From Dimorphilus gyrociliatus (lineage: Eukaryota; Annelida; Polychaeta; Dinophilidae): a stretch of 64,000 nucleotides of DNA. The position numbers were made by a program, and so were the translations under genes. Location: NCBI GenBank assembly GCA_904063045.1, contig CAJFCJ010000012.1, positions 868,001 to 932,000 of the forward strand. The letters run 5' to 3'. This document shows positions 46,501 to 59,724 of the stretch, piece by piece. Numbering within the stretch: position 1 is the stretch's first letter; every line of letters begins with the position of its first letter. Under the pieces are notes generated by a model. That model had not been told where the DNA came from, searched no databases, and saw only the letters and a list, made by a program, of their open reading frames with translations.

Positions 46501-48550
46501 TTACCTCTTGTAAATACTGTTAGATATATTACAGAAAAAACACAGATCGTTGTCAAACCAAAGAATTTGTCGTTTTCTTATCTTAGAAATGACTATTCAT
46601 TCGATTGTATCCCAAAGACAGATCATAGATTGAAAGTATCTATACAATGGGACACTGCGTATTTTAAAGTTGATCCTTCAAGACATTTAAAAAATTCCAA
46701 GTAAACTATTCTATAATTTTTTAGAAGGTAATTGCAAGCAGATTACGCATCTTTTATTTTGTTTCTTTGTACAGCTGTACTTTAGTGGTAAGCGCTCAGG
46801 AAATATCTGATTCTTCGCTCACTACATCGTTCACTTGTATTGTAAAAACTAAATACGATACTGTTACTGCTTCAGCAAAAATATCTAAATTAATTAAGCA
46901 TGATACATCTCAACTGAAATATAAAAGTAAGGAATCTTATTTAGGTAAATATTTAATGATTAATCAGAATGATTGCCGTTACTCAACTCTGTCTTATTTT
47001 TTTTTATGTCTAGGAGTAATGTTTATAATATTTCCTGGTCTTCTATTGGCAATTATGCTAAGCGTTAGCGTGATTTTTGTTATAAAGTATTACAAAGATA
47101 AATATTCGTTTGTGGGCGGTAGAAAAGTTCGATTACCTTCTGAGAGCTCTGAAAATTGTCTTGCAACTAAATCCGTACCGGAACAATCGGATACGGAAAA
47201 TAATCCATCTAGCTCTGAGTCTCTAGCAACAACTGTGTACCAAGATAATCTCTCATATAGTATGTTTTTTTTTTTTAACAATCAATCTTTTTAAAGTAGA
47301 TTTAACGTTTTTCTTATTTATCATTATTATTATTCGTTTAGCGGTTGTCGAAGTTTTACCACCATTTCGAACTTATGACGAAAGTTTACGAAAGGAAATA
47401 ACTCAAATGTTCATTCCAAACGATTGTCTACGAGTGCAAAATACATGTATTGGAACGGGAAATTATTCGTGCGTTCGTAAGGCGGAATTATATTCTGTAT
47501 CCTTAAAAGATGGATCGGCGAGCAATTACCAAATTGTAGCTGTAAAAAAGAAGAAATGTGAAACATGCGTAAAGGGAAGCAATATCGAGATGTCTCCTGA
47601 TTTTTTATTGCAAGAAGCTGTCTCTATGAGGTCATTAAATCACCCTAATGTTTTGCATACGATAGGTGTTAGTTTTGATATTCGAAATAATCCGCTGGTA
47701 GTTATTCCCTATATGGAATTAAAGGATTTAAAAACTTACGTTTCGGATGAAAAACTGGTTAGTATAGGCCAAAGATAATAAAAGGTTTAAAAAGAAAAAC
47801 ACGGGAAAAAGAATATAAGAATGGAAGAAAAATAGTTAAAAGATTTTCTCTTTTTTTTGTCCTGCAGCAAATAACACTGAAGGAATTAGCGGACTTTTGC
47901 CGGCAAGTAGCTTGCGGTATGGAGTACTTAAGCTCTTTGAATTTTGTACACAGAGATCTAGCTGCTCGAAACTGCCTGTAAATATAAATCAATCAAAGCT
48001 TTATGCAAAAGTTAAATAAGAAATTACTATAGTTTGTTTTTTGTGTTTTTTTTTCGTTTATAGATTGAACGAATCAAAAATAGTCAAAATATCCGATTTC
48101 GGATTGACAAGGAAAATAGAGAACAGCGATTATTACAAGATTCTTAATCCTAGACCTTTACCCGTAAGGTGGATGGCTCCTGAAAGCATATTTCAACAAC
48201 ATTTTAATAGTGCAAGTGATGTGGTAATGCTTTTTTTCTTCTCTAGCTATTAATCTTCAAAATCAGATAAGAATTCAGTAATGGAAAATTTCTTTTTCGA
48301 ATTTTTTCAGTGGTCTTTCGGAGTTCTAATGTGGGAGGTAGTTATGAGAGGTAAAACGCCATGGGAAGGATTCCATTTTGAAGAAGTTAAGCAAGCTCTA
48401 AGTCGTGGAATAAGATTAAATCTACCATCTTATTGCGACAATGAGTTAAAAAGGATTATAGAAAGCTGCTGGAGATTTTATCCTCAACAAAGGCCATCAT
48501 TCCGAAACTTACTTGATTCATTAAGCGATTACTTAGCAGAAGCTACTTAG
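43509..48550 (+). CDS. Receptor tyrosine kinase with Ig-like ectodomain, MET/AXL-type kinase
   Basis: Nineteen exons in unbroken phase: 43509-43572, 43812-43985, 44099-44241, 44345-44587, 44647-44804, 44906-45090, 45160-45360, 45415-45494, 45567-45751, 45822-46066, 46180-46308, 46371-46478, 46535-46700, 46775-46944, 47014-47259, 47342-47757, 47868-47977, 48064-48223 and 48311-48550, giving 1140 residues. A signal peptide is followed by a diverged ectodomain with Ig signatures ([33 protein letters not shown]) and many N-glycosylation sites. The membrane span ([21 protein letters not shown]) precedes an intracellular kinase: GTGNYSCV loop, VAVKK lysine, [22 protein letters not shown] and [21 protein letters not shown] and [13 protein letters not shown] resemble MET and AXL/TAM kinases. 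The third glycine of the loop is Ser. Catalytic Lys, Asp and DFG are kept, so activity is likely. Confidence 0.88.
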
Positions 48551-48877
48551 CTATTAACAACTGAATTAATCTTATTGAGATTTTACAAAGCGTTCACTCG
48601 AAACATCTTATGAATTAACTGTTTTATTTGTATTCTAAATTTCAAGGGTCATTTTTATTTGTTTTTACAATTTTAATATTCAATTGCTTCAATATACTGA
48701 ATATTCACTATACGAATTTTCTACAATTCTCTGCAGTACAAATCTCATAACGAAACAAAAAAAAAAAATAATAACATTAGCTTCTTTTATGTACATAATC
48801 TCAAGTAATCAAATATAGTATGAACCAAAATTCTTGGCTACAGGAAAGAGAAGAATTCCTTTCTATAAAAATTAACG
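48551..48877. other. Convergent 3' interval between kinase and Ig-protein genes
   Basis: 327 bases between the two stop codons; AT-rich, no gene. Confidence 0.6.
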
Positions 48878-50519
48878 TCATGTGCCCAAACAACTCTCTG
48901 ATTCAAGAATCTCCTGTCTGGAAAACAGAAACAATTAATCATTATGTTTATCTAGCTTATGTTTAATTTCGTCTATTTACGTTCTCTCTAATAATAGAAA
49001 ACAAACACTTACGAGGTGACGCTTCTTGGCGTTATATCTCTTTTTCTTACTTCTTTCTTTAATTTTTTTATTAAATAGACGGCAACCATTGATATAATTA
49101 AAACAATTAGCACCAAAACAATTAATACGTAATAAATGATGTTTTGCGATGAGAAAATATCTGTTTTATTGTTGCTGTTATCTACAACAGACTTATTTCT
49201 TTTACCTAGAAATCATAAAAAAAAAACAACCATAAGGTAATAAAAAAGCCAATTGATGTGGTTTTCGTAAATCTCAATGTTAATTATTGAGATATATTAT
49301 AGAAATAATCGAGATATTATTAAATATAGAATGATAATAAAAAATACCTATATTATATGGAAGCTGTGTTGTAGCGGTTGATTTCTTAACCAATATATTA
49401 TTTTGAATGGTAAAATTATATTTTATGTCTGAAGTATTAATAAAGGAAGTAGTAGTAGTAGTAGAAGTAGTAGAAGGAGAAGAAGAAGAAGTAGTAATAG
49501 TAGTGGCAGTAGTTTTGCCCTTAACTTGAAATTGTGAATTATCCACTTTAGTATTATTAATCGTCGTTAATTCCTCAATAGCTCCCCCTTTTTAATAAAA
49601 GAATAATGAGGGAAAAAATCATCAAAGAAAACTTAATAAACTTATTGAGATAATTGAATTTAATTAATAAAAAGAATATATATTTACCAGTAATCTCTAC
49701 ATCAAACATTTGACTAACATTGGATGAAATGCATTTATACACAGCAGCTTCCTTCACTGACGCAATTTTTAAGATACTACCATAAGTCTTTTTCTCCTTC
49801 TTTAATAGTTTTTTATTATCTTTTTTCCAAATAATATCGGGTGACCTATAAAGGATTATTAATAATTATTACTATTATCTTTTTCTAATTGACTATTATA
49901 GCAAAAGTAATGTTAACTAACGAATTTTTAAATAAGCAGAAGAGATTCAACGCGCTGCCATAGTCGACAACAACTTTACTTTTAGACGAAGTTATTAGCT
50001 CTTGAACTATAAAATGACATGGATAAAAAATACATATTAATAAACAAGTTACACAGTAAAAAATAATGTTTTTTAAAGGCAAAAGCTTACATGCGGAGTG
50101 TTTATCATGCGACTGGTTTTCACCATTAAATACATAAGTTTTGTTATCTCTACATCGTTTTTCATATTCTGAAGGCTTCAATTCGAATAGATAAATATAA
50201 TCTGTTGGCAATAAGAAACGATTCTGTAAATTTATTTAATTACAACTTTATTGTAATATAAAAAGTAATAAAAACCATTTATAATAAACTCTTTAACGGA
50301 ACCGAATTCTCCTTTATCATAACAATCAAGAGGTAGCTTAAAGTACTTTTCTGAATTAAAATTAGCTAAAGGTAAAGAAATAAAGTGGAAGTTATTAAAA
50401 AAAATATTTAAACATATGGAATATTAAATTTTTTTACTTGGTTTGGCTAACGCCGTTGCTAAGCAGGCCAAGAAAACAAGCACCAGTTGACAGAAAGTGT
50501 TCTTCAAGTTATTTTCGCA
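48878..50519 (-). CDS. Ig-domain single-pass membrane protein, mucin-like stalk; start unresolved
   Basis: Eight exons in phase: 50438-50519 (5' end open), 50298-50365, 50091-50223, 49922-50006, 49688-49845, 49348-49587, 49013-49205 and 48878-48917; at least 332 residues. The first exon encodes a hydrophobic leader (CQLVLVFLACLATALA), likely the signal peptide, but the initiating Met is not visible and must be in an earlier exon. One clear C2-type Ig domain spans two exons: ALNLFCLF (first Cys), SPDIIWKKDNKKLL (core Trp) and EAAVYKCISSN (the YxC motif). A Thr/Ser-rich mucin-like stalk (KTTATTITTSSSSPS and on) follows, then a membrane span (IIYYVLIVLVLIVLIISMVAV) and a short basic tail. The partner gene on the other strand is the Ig-type receptor kinase, tail to tail; a functional link is only inference. 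Confidence 0.7.
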
Positions 50520-53500
50520 CTGTAAACCTATACGAAAAAGTGATTCCTTCTCAATATAAATAGGTAAAAAAAGAAGACGATAATAAATGAAAGAAAGAGA
50601 GGTAGAGAAAGATGAGGAAAGAATGATACAATGAATTTCATTACGAATTTATCGCAAAAAAAAAGTCTATTCAACTGTTAAATCATAAAATATAGTTGAT
50701 ATATATTTGATTCCACAGTTATTCAATATAAAAATTACGACTTTACACTCTTATACAAGGTTATTTTGACGAAAGTTACCACTGCTCACCTTTATACCTA
50801 TTCTCAGCCATAAATAAACCATTATAATAATATCAAATAAATCGCTCAACAAGCAACTTGATTCTTTATAAATAATCTAAAAATATATATATATTTTGTA
50901 CTCGACAGTCATTACCACCTAACCTTATGGGAAATCCTTTTAAAATAAGAAATCTAATTAAAAAACCTTTAACGAAATGATCACAAAACCTGGAAGCAAG
51001 GCCTCTCAATAATTTACAACAGTTTTTCAAGATAAAAAAAAAAAACACAATACATCTCATATCTCTCGTAGAGAAAGAATTGGTCTAACGTCAAGCATTT
51101 TTTCCTTATCAGATTCGTTATCAAAAATGAATGAGTGTCAGAGCGCTAAGAGAGCCACCGAGTTGTATGAAACAAAAAACCGTTGATGATAATAAATCAT
51201 CATATCTATCCCCTTTTCACAGATTGTTAATGAGAGAATACGCCTAATAAATGAAAAAAATAAGTTGAGTAAACACATCATTAGAATAATAAAAGAATTG
51301 AATATCTATCTCAAATAGATATTTGAAAAAAAATTGAGATAGAAAGAGAAAAATATAAAGGAAGAAGAGAAAGAAAGAAAGAGAAAAAGAATAGAGGAAA
51401 AGAAAAGAGAGAAAAAATATAGAGTACAAGTTATACTCTTAAGTTTCGAAAATTGAAAAAAAATCCATATTTATGAGTATTCTTACTAATAATAATAAAA
51501 AAAAGAGACATACCATAATTTTATTTATCTTTTATTATTTTCTTTTATTTATTTTTTTTAAAAAAAAAAAACAAGTTAACATCGATTTAGTGCAAATACC
51601 TGCTAGTTGAAAAATCAATCATTCATGTCAGTTTACGCATATTTACAATTCCTATTAGAATTAACTTTAGGATTATGTAATCATTGGAGAGAATTAAAGT
51701 ATTGAATGAAATGAATAGATTCTATAAGTCATCGTAGAAGTAACTTTTTGAATTCTAATGGAAGTTAAATGGTGTTAAATAAACAATTACATTCCTTCGA
51801 CGTTTGGGCGTTTGAAAGTAGAAAGGCGCCACAATTCTTAAACAGACCCGACTATTAAAAGTCGCTTTCGGCAAGAGAAAAAGAAAGAAGAGACAAGAAG
51901 AAATAAAGAAAAGAGAAGAAAGAAAGAAATGAAATAGATATTTCTGATCATTCTTCCTCACCGCCTCTTTTTCAAATATCTGGATTTTTAATAAGGGTTA
52001 CTACTATGGCTGAAATATCCAATTCGGCTTGTTTGAAGATGATTTCGACTACAAAGAATAAAAGAACAAATATAGAGCAGGTTAATCCACGCAACATACA
52101 ATATTTGCATTAAACCGCCAACCCTACGTAAGAGCAAACAGGATAGATATAAAAATTTCTATATATATGATTTTAATTTCTTCATATGAAAGAAACTTTT
52201 TCTTTCTTTAACTTTCACTTTCAATAGGAAGATACGAATTTCTCTTAATATCTAAAAAGATAATTAAATCGAAATAAAGTTGGCCGTGAACAGAGAGAGG
52301 TTTAAAGATTGAAAAGTAGAGAGAGAGAGAGAAAGAGATACGGGATCAGATTTATTATTTTAATATTCTTTTGAAATTTAACGAATGAATAAGTTTCTTA
52401 CTTGGACTAAATTGTTGTCTTTTTAAAAAAGAGAAAAGAAAATAACACATTAACTTAAAAAAAACACCGAAGAATTCATTTATTGTCCTTTAATGTCAGT
52501 AAGAAAGCGTTGTAGTACAAAGCTGGAATTTTTCCTACCTTAGTAGGATTACAAATAGGCGAAAATAAAGTAGGCGGAGAGTAGGATCGCAAGAGCTATA
52601 TAAAAAAAGAAAAAAGTGGGGGTGGTAGAAATTTAAAGGGTTAGAACAAGCTCTAAATTCTCATGCAAATACGTTAAAAATGTACAAATAATTTCAAAGT
52701 AAACAATTCTACTTTTTTTTTTCAAGTGGTCAGAGCGGTAGCGATCCAAATCGATATGAGGCTATGAAAATACTAGGGTCATAAATGGATCCGTGTATGT
52801 TTTCTTAACACCTTCGTTTCTTAGCTCTCCAAAGAGCATAAAACAAGTTCCAAAGGGCTATTAAACTACTATATATAGCTGAATGATTTCCACATATTTG
52901 TTCCCTTACTATTAATCTTTAATCCGAGTAATTTGAGTGCAACAATAAAAATAGATTAGGAATTTTGTCTCATTTGCATATAATATATTTTTATTTGTTG
53001 AACTTTAAAACGGCTCGAAATTCCATCGTTGCCGTAAAGTAGATAACTTTTGTCAATTATCGATATATATATGTATATATTAATATAAAAAAAAAGAATT
53101 TAAAAGTAACGATTCTTCTTAAACTTTCCTTATTATTGAATATAAAATTTTGGCCTGACATCTTGGGTTTAACAGAACCAAGTGAAATGTAGTGAATAAA
53201 ACGGAATAAATTGGTTTTAAACGAACAATTACTACTAATCAAGTGCCTTTCTTTACTCATCTATTACCCAATAAAACTTATGAGTTTCAATATAATCCAA
53301 TTTAAAAGATCAAACGCTTTTTTTAATTACCACTTATAAAATCTTGTTTTTTATCAGAGAACGACTTGCCTAAGCGTCTAGTAAGTATTGCTCTAAGTTT
53401 TACGACTTTTGACGGTTCTAAGGCTGTCATCGATTCAGAAGAGATACCATCGCTTGATTCATTCATTAGATAGAAGTTTTTGATAGATTAGTTCCGGAAC

Positions 53501-53964
53501 AATTGAACCAATTTTGAATCTTTTCATACTACTTAATTACATCACGACAAAGGTTATAGTGGCTGTAACGAGCCTATTTTCACTCCAGACTAGTATGACT
53601 CTTCAGAGTGTGTAAATCGGCTCAAAGTTGTAGTTTATACTGGAATTTTATTGACTTTTCAGAGGTGCAAAGGCGTTACCCTTTGACATTCCTCTTAAAT
53701 CTTTTATATTGAGGCATTTTATTCTTTTCCATATAATTAAGTTCACGTTTCCGTATAAATAATTTTATACTTTTTACAACAAATATCTAGCGGTCGTCTT
53801 TCAGTTCAAAAGATTTTTATCCAAGTTTATAGGTGTATAGTATATAACTCTTTTGATTTACAAAATATCTCACAATCATAACTTATCTATAAAACGTCTT
53901 TCATTGTTATCGATTAACTGGGAAATATGTGGTAGTAAAATGGTATTAAAAAAACTGTTTTTTA

Positions 53965-54055
53965 TGAAAAGTAGAGGGAGGGAGAGAGAGAGAGAGAGAA
54001 AGAGAGCGAAAGAGATTGAGAGATAGGGAGAAAGTGATACAGAGAGAAAGAGAGG
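53965..54055. repeat. GA-rich purine tract
   Basis: Imperfect (GA)n run including GGGAGGGAGAGAGAGAGAG; low complexity in non-coding DNA. Confidence 0.85.
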
Positions 54056-56275
54056 ATAAATCTTTTTCTTTTTACTACATATAAATTACTAGTATAGGTT
54101 TCTTGATAAAAAGATAACACCTTAATTTTTTTCTTCGTGTTCTTCTTTTTATTTCGACTAACTATATTATATAATTCTTCTTAATTGCTTTATTGACCCC
54201 TGAACGACCTTAATATGGTATTCCGACCAGCTGCCACTCTTATTCAAAGCGTTCAATGCATTCAGTATCCGAACTCGGCTTTCAATACACATTAGTCGAA
54301 TAATCGGTCGCAGACTTTTCTTAGAGGTGAGAAAATGTAAGGAAAGGAAAGGGAAAACATAAAGCATAAAATTAATGGGAACGAAGTATGACTAAAAAAA
54401 AAAATCAATATGTCTGGGAAAATAATCGTGATGTCTGCTCATATACACTATTGACAAACAAAGGGGATACACCGATAACGGGTAAATACGTGTTAAACAT
54501 TAAACTAAACGTATTTATGAATCGATATCGGCCACTTTCTTCTAAACTTCGTGTTTTTTTCGACACCCACGCGCAACTTTCAAATTAGCCTATAAGCTTT
54601 ATAAGTTTAATAAACAATGGCGTAATTATTCCAAGGTTTGTCTTGATTATTCAAGTATAATTAGCTTTATTTAGAAACAATAATAATTAATAATATCTAG
54701 ATAGGAAACCCTTTTAATACCAAAGAGCAGATGTGAAAGAGAAGGGATAAATATTTGATCCGTATTTCATACTTTCCGTTTGTAAGCTTGGTATGATTCA
54801 TGGAAAAATGAAACTATAGACTCCCTATGCTAATTTATATAATTTTTTAGAAAAGAGGAAGAAGAAGACAACGCTCTTCTTCTAATAAAATTGAATTAAG
54901 GGAGTATTAGTATTTTTAATGATTGGACTACGAATAAAAGAATTTTGACCGAAAAAATTCCGTGGTGGAAAGATTAATTTCAATCCTGCCAACAATTGCA
55001 CCATTTAGATGCTGAGAGAATGAGTCATACGGGAAAAAAAAGAAAAGGTCATGTGTTTTCATCTACTCCTAATTTTTGTCATTGCTAAAGCAATGAGAAA
55101 TTTGAATTTATAATAAATTCCAGACATTACAGCTCGCTTAACGTCAATCAACCTTTATGAGAGTTTACCAAGCCAAAGTATTATAAAAACGTTAAATCCA
55201 ACATATAAGGAATCTTAATAGTTAGAATATAAAGCGAATATACTAATATATATATATGTATATATAAATACTATACATTTCTATAAAATAATGATATATT
55301 AAAACAACCTGTGCATACACTATACATTGATTAATTGGGCCTCAAATAGTTATACAACATTACCTAAATATTATGGTATATATATATATATATACGTCCG
55401 ACAAATGAAAAGAAAACATTGATTATTACAAGTTGAAAACCCTGCCAAAACTTCAACAACAAAAATTACGTATAATATTCAAACATTCAATATAGATCAT
55501 GTATCCGTTTAAGAAGCCAACCTTTCTCTTACAATTGAAAAATACTATTAAAAAAACCAGTATTCAATATACATTTCCTCTGTCTTTCTATATAAATATG
55601 ATTTAAAAAAATCCGATAAATAGAAAATATTAATAATCAAACCTTTTCTAATAAATGTGCAAATTGAGAGGCACATGTTATTTTCAAATAATTCGGCTAT
55701 TCGTTCAAAGTTAAGAACACATGTGCTTTCAACGGATTCGTCTAAGTGTAAATGCCGTCTGGAAATTCTCTAACAGCGCCCTCTTCTTGTATCAGTCGTC
55801 TAGTCAATAACCACGATAGACGAAAATGACATAGTAAATTGCCAAGGGTTTCCTCTCGTTTTGTATCTTCTTTTTAAATATAGAATATAAGCAATCAGTG
55901 TAGATCGTCTCTTTACATTGAAATAAAAATAAAAGCCGTATACTCCGATATCTTTTTCTTTATGTTTAACATTCGTTCAAAGTTCTATTGATAAAAATCA
56001 ATAAAAAGTTAATATGACTGATGTTTAAAAAAATATAGTAATATACAAATATGTATAGAAAACATTAAGGTTTATGTTAATTAATATAAAAAAGTAATAT
56101 GGCCATTTTTTTAGCATTCTATTTTTCAAAATGTGCTGCTTTGTAATTGTCAATTATGAATGATGAGAGATATATATGGATGCATAGTATTAAAGGTGCC
56201 AATTTTTATGAATGAATAACTAGCTTTTAAACGTTCGTCTATATATTTTATAAATAACACATATACTGTACATAA

Positions 56276-56330
56276 ATATATATATATATATATTATAATA
56301 TATTTACACACATACACACATACACACACA

Positions 56331-56363
<33 letters not shown>

Positions 56364-56372
56364 ATATATAGG
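56276..56372. repeat. Compound (TA)n/(CA)n microsatellite
   Basis: TA runs flanking an ACACACATACACAC stretch, in non-coding DNA about 540 bases before PYCR. Confidence 0.85.
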
Positions 56373-56907
56373 CTTATTTTTATTGAACATTATATAACAC
56401 TATTATTATTAATAGCAATAAATATAGTTTATATAATACTGTATATATTTATAACAGACATTTGTACAAAATGAAACTGGCTCATAGATAAATATCGATT
56501 TTTGCTGACGGTCTATATAAGTAATTTAACAATAAAATATTATTAATATCTAGCTGAAAATAGCATCCAGCTGATTTACGACTTGAAACACCCACAACTC
56601 AATATTTAGTGCTCAGCGTGGTTAAGCTATCTCGAAGATTATTACTGAAAATGTTGTTTTTGGATATCGTCATTATGATTTCTATTTAAAAAACAACAAT
56701 AAATGGCATAGTAAAACTGTTATCTAATCAGTATTTTTTGTAAATTAGAATTAATAGAGTATTCAACTCGACACCTGGTAATTAACACCTAGAACTATCG
56801 TCCAACCAAAAGATGGCGCTAGACTGACATATGATCAAGGTCAATTAACGTTTTACATATCTACATTACTCATCTGAGTCGAAAGTTCCAATTCGTTAAA
56901 ATTAGAA

Positions 56908-59724
56908 ATGAAAGTGGGTTTTATTGGTGCCGGTCGAATGACCTATGCCTTATGCAAGGGGTTTTTAAAGTCTTGTAAGTATCTCTATGGAGTATTACTG
57001 TATTAATCATTCGAATTATTAAAATATCCAAATAAAGCGTTTGCTATTTTTGTTAAATTGATAAAAAACTGTTTATGAGACTTTTGTTTTTTTGCATCGT
57101 CTTCTTTCATACAATCATCTATCCAAAAGACTAATAGATAAGAGTACCATATAGTTAGAGCGTTAACATTATAATAAGCTCATTATTACGTTATTGTAAA
57201 ATATTATACAAGATATTGCATCTTAAAATTATTGCGTTGTCATTGAAAAGTATAGTTGCCACATGGCTTTCTTTCAATGAATGTTTCACTTCTTTTTCCC
57301 GCCAACATTTAAAAATAGAATTTTAATTTGTACTAGTATATTACAGTATTAATTATATATAAACATGTTTCATTTTATTGTTAGCACTTGTAAAACCATC
57401 AGAAATAACTGCTAGTGACCTCAATAGATCAAAGTTGAGAGAAATAAAGGTATAGTAATTGAAAATGCTTTTAATTAATTAAAATAAATAAATTTAATTA
57501 GAGCTTTCGTATACAATGTGCAAAAACATTGCGATCGCACTAGAAATTTGTATATAATCTTTTCTTACGCGATTTTATTCAGATTTGTTGATTATTATAT
57601 ATCAGTACTAATGAAGATGAATATAGTAATGTGCATAAAATGTGCCTAAAATGCTCAGATGTTTTAAAATTTTAGATCGAAGATTCTTCTTATATTAAAA
57701 ATATGGCAGCACGTATTTCTCTTCCTGAAAATACATATTGTAACTGTTAAACATAGGATAATCAGACCTATTTCTAGAACATCTCGATAAATATGAGTCA
57801 TTTTGCAACATTTTGTCAAAATAGTCACCATGTGTTGATTAGGCTAGCGGAACAAAATTGACATTAGAAGAGAGAACAGAAATTCTCGTCTTATCAGAAG
57901 AAGGCAATTCTGCAAGAGATATTGCTAAAAAAATGAAGAGGCATAACTCAACAATCTCTTGACTCCTCAGCAATCCAGAAGGTTATGGCCTAAAGATGAA
58001 GAATAGATCAGAAAGAAAACTCACAGTGGAACTATTAGGAAGAAGATAGAAAGCACTACCAGTAATAAGTAGATTTCGGCTAAAAGAATAAAACACCAGT
58101 TGGTTCTGCTTGGCATTAACCAAAAAATTCGATGTTTTAAATGAACATAACCCAAAATATCGAAAAATATTAAAAAGGCCAAAACTTTTGATGATATGGG
58201 GAGGAGTTGTTACCTATGAATGGAAGACTTCTTCCTATGCATTTATTGGGCTGAGTATGTAGTCTGCTGCAGGATATAGCCCTTATACATAGGGTTCTTA
58301 AAACAAAAATCTTTTTGATAGAAGATATTAAAAAAATGAACTGCCATAAAATTCTTCAGATTTCAACATTATTGAAAACATCTGGGGAATGATGGCCAAA
58401 AGAGTATAGGAAAATTGGAAGTAGAGTTGAAAACAGCCATCTCTGAGGCCTGAACTGATTGTATCAGCCTCCTATTTATTAAAAGCTGTATTGATTCCAT
58501 ACCAGATAGATACAGACTGTATTTGGCAAATAAGGAAAAAAATACAGAATATTATGCAGATTAATAAGTAGATTTTAAAGGAAGACAGATATTTGTCGTC
58601 ACATTTTAAAAGTAATATATATAAAAGAAAATCTTTGATTTAGAAGAGCAAGAAATCTGAGCATCTTGGATATATTTTGCTCAAATGACTATACTCATCA
58701 TTACTAATATAATATACTATTTTTCCAACAGATTTTAAGACAGTCGTACCAAAAAAAAAGATTATGTACAAATTTTTAGTGCTACCACAAATTGTTTTGC
58801 GCAGTGTTTGTACATTATACTGTATATTAGTACTATTATTACAATTTAACACAGAGGGACCTTGGTATCAAAACTGCTGAAAGTAATGTAGATATCGTTG
58901 GTAAAAATAAAGTGGTATTTTTAGCTGTGAAACCGAATATAATTAAAGACATTTTAACTGAAATTAACGATAAATCAAGTATAGAAAAGGCATTATTCGT
59001 TTCTATAGCAGCCGGTGTTACAACACAACGAATAGAAAGTGTATGAATTATTACTTAATTATTTAATTAACAACTGGTTCTCTTTTTTTTTTGGTAAAAA
59101 ATTAGCTTCTTCCGGAAAAAGCAAGAGTAATTAGAGTAATGCCAAATACTCCTTGTTTAGTTCAATCGGGTGTTTGTGTTTTTACGAGAGGTAAGCATGC
59201 TAATGAAAGTGATGCTGATTTAGTTACGGAAATGTTAAATTGCGTGGGTCTCGTTGAAGAAATGCCAGAAACTTTGATGGATACTGTTACCGGACTAAGC
59301 GGAAGTGGACCAGCTTATGTGAGTATTTGATTTAAAACAGCCTTTAAAATTATTTTCAAGTTGATAGGCCTTTGTAACAATTGAAGCTTTGGCGGATGGA
59401 GGAGTAAAAATGGGTTTAAACAGAGAACAAGCCTTGAGGTTGTCTGCTCAAACTTTAATGGTAAATGGAATAATAAAAAAAAACGAAATATTAAACATTA
59501 TACCAAAGTTTATATAAAATTGTATTAAAACACCTCAGGGTGCGGCTAAATTGGTCTTGGAGAGTGGTAAACATCCGGAAGTTCTTAAGGACGATGTCTG
59601 CTCACCAGGAGGTACGTCTATTCACGCTCTCCACCAATTGGAAAAAGGACAATATAGAGCAACTTTAATGAATGCTGTTGAAGCTGGTACTTTACGCTCA
59701 AAGGAGTTGGGTGAACCAATATAA
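56908..59724 (+). CDS. PYCR: Pyrroline-5-carboxylate reductase
   Basis: Six exons: 56908-56974, 57385-57449, 58855-59040, 59106-59318, 59368-59460 and 59539-59724, giving 269 residues. It reduces pyrroline-5-carboxylate to proline with NAD(P)H. The start [19 protein letters not shown] contains the GxGxM dinucleotide-binding loop. [51 protein letters not shown] and SSPGG-type [10 protein letters not shown] are family signatures of the catalytic dimer. No mitochondrial presequence is visible, and the length is closer to cytosolic PYCR3/L (about 274) than to PYCR1/2 (about 320), so PYCR3-like is my preference. Intron 2 (57450-58854) is enlarged by a Tc1-like element. An AGATGGCGCTAGA element lies about 90 bases upstream. 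Confidence 0.94.
57507..58822 (+). mobile_element. Decayed Tc1/mariner-family transposon in PYCR intron 2
   Basis: An element of about 1.3 kb bounded by imperfect inverted repeats. The left copy (about 57507-57562) and the reverse complement of the right copy (about 58759-58822) share blocks such as TAGCACTAAAAATTTGTACATAATC against TCGCACTAGAAATTTGTATATAATC. The right end reads TACAGT outward, typical of Tc1 ends with a TA target site. Inside, from about 57850, frames carry transposase fragments: an N-terminal helix-turn-helix segment ([20 protein letters not shown]), a WGGV-like piece near 58200 and an [12 protein letters not shown]-like DDE-domain end near 58365-58410, interrupted by several stops. 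It is non-autonomous and inactive. Same orientation as the host gene. Confidence 0.85.
57850..58570 (+). pseudogene. Tc1-like transposase pseudogene
   Basis: Coding remnant of the element: the DNA-binding helix-turn-helix and the C-terminal catalytic part are recognisable, but at least four in-frame stops and probable frameshifts break it. Not expected to give protein. Confidence 0.8.

Larger units (their letters stand above)
50540..56907. other. 6.4 kb gene-poor, repeat-rich interval
   Basis: No reading frame with coding character. Purine-rich GA/AAAG tracts occur at about 51330-51425, 51875-51935, 52310-52340 and 53965-54055, and TA/CA repeats at 55250-55270, 55376-55395 and 56276-56372. 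A GCGCCCTCT element is at about 55776 and AGATGGCGCTAGA is at 56811-56823, shortly before the next gene. The short frames at 54388-54588 and 53057-53260 look accidental. Long-range regulatory DNA is possible but not shown. Confidence 0.55.

Noticed and set aside
52720-52800. Possible tRNA-like stretch (GGTCAGAGCGGTAGCG)
   Set aside because: No complete cloverleaf or proper T-arm could be drawn; no tRNA gene is supported anywhere in the window.
56276-56372. Short regularly spaced repeats that might suggest an array
   Set aside because: Simple TA/CA microsatellite; no CRISPR-like repeat-spacer structure, and the DNA is eukaryotic.
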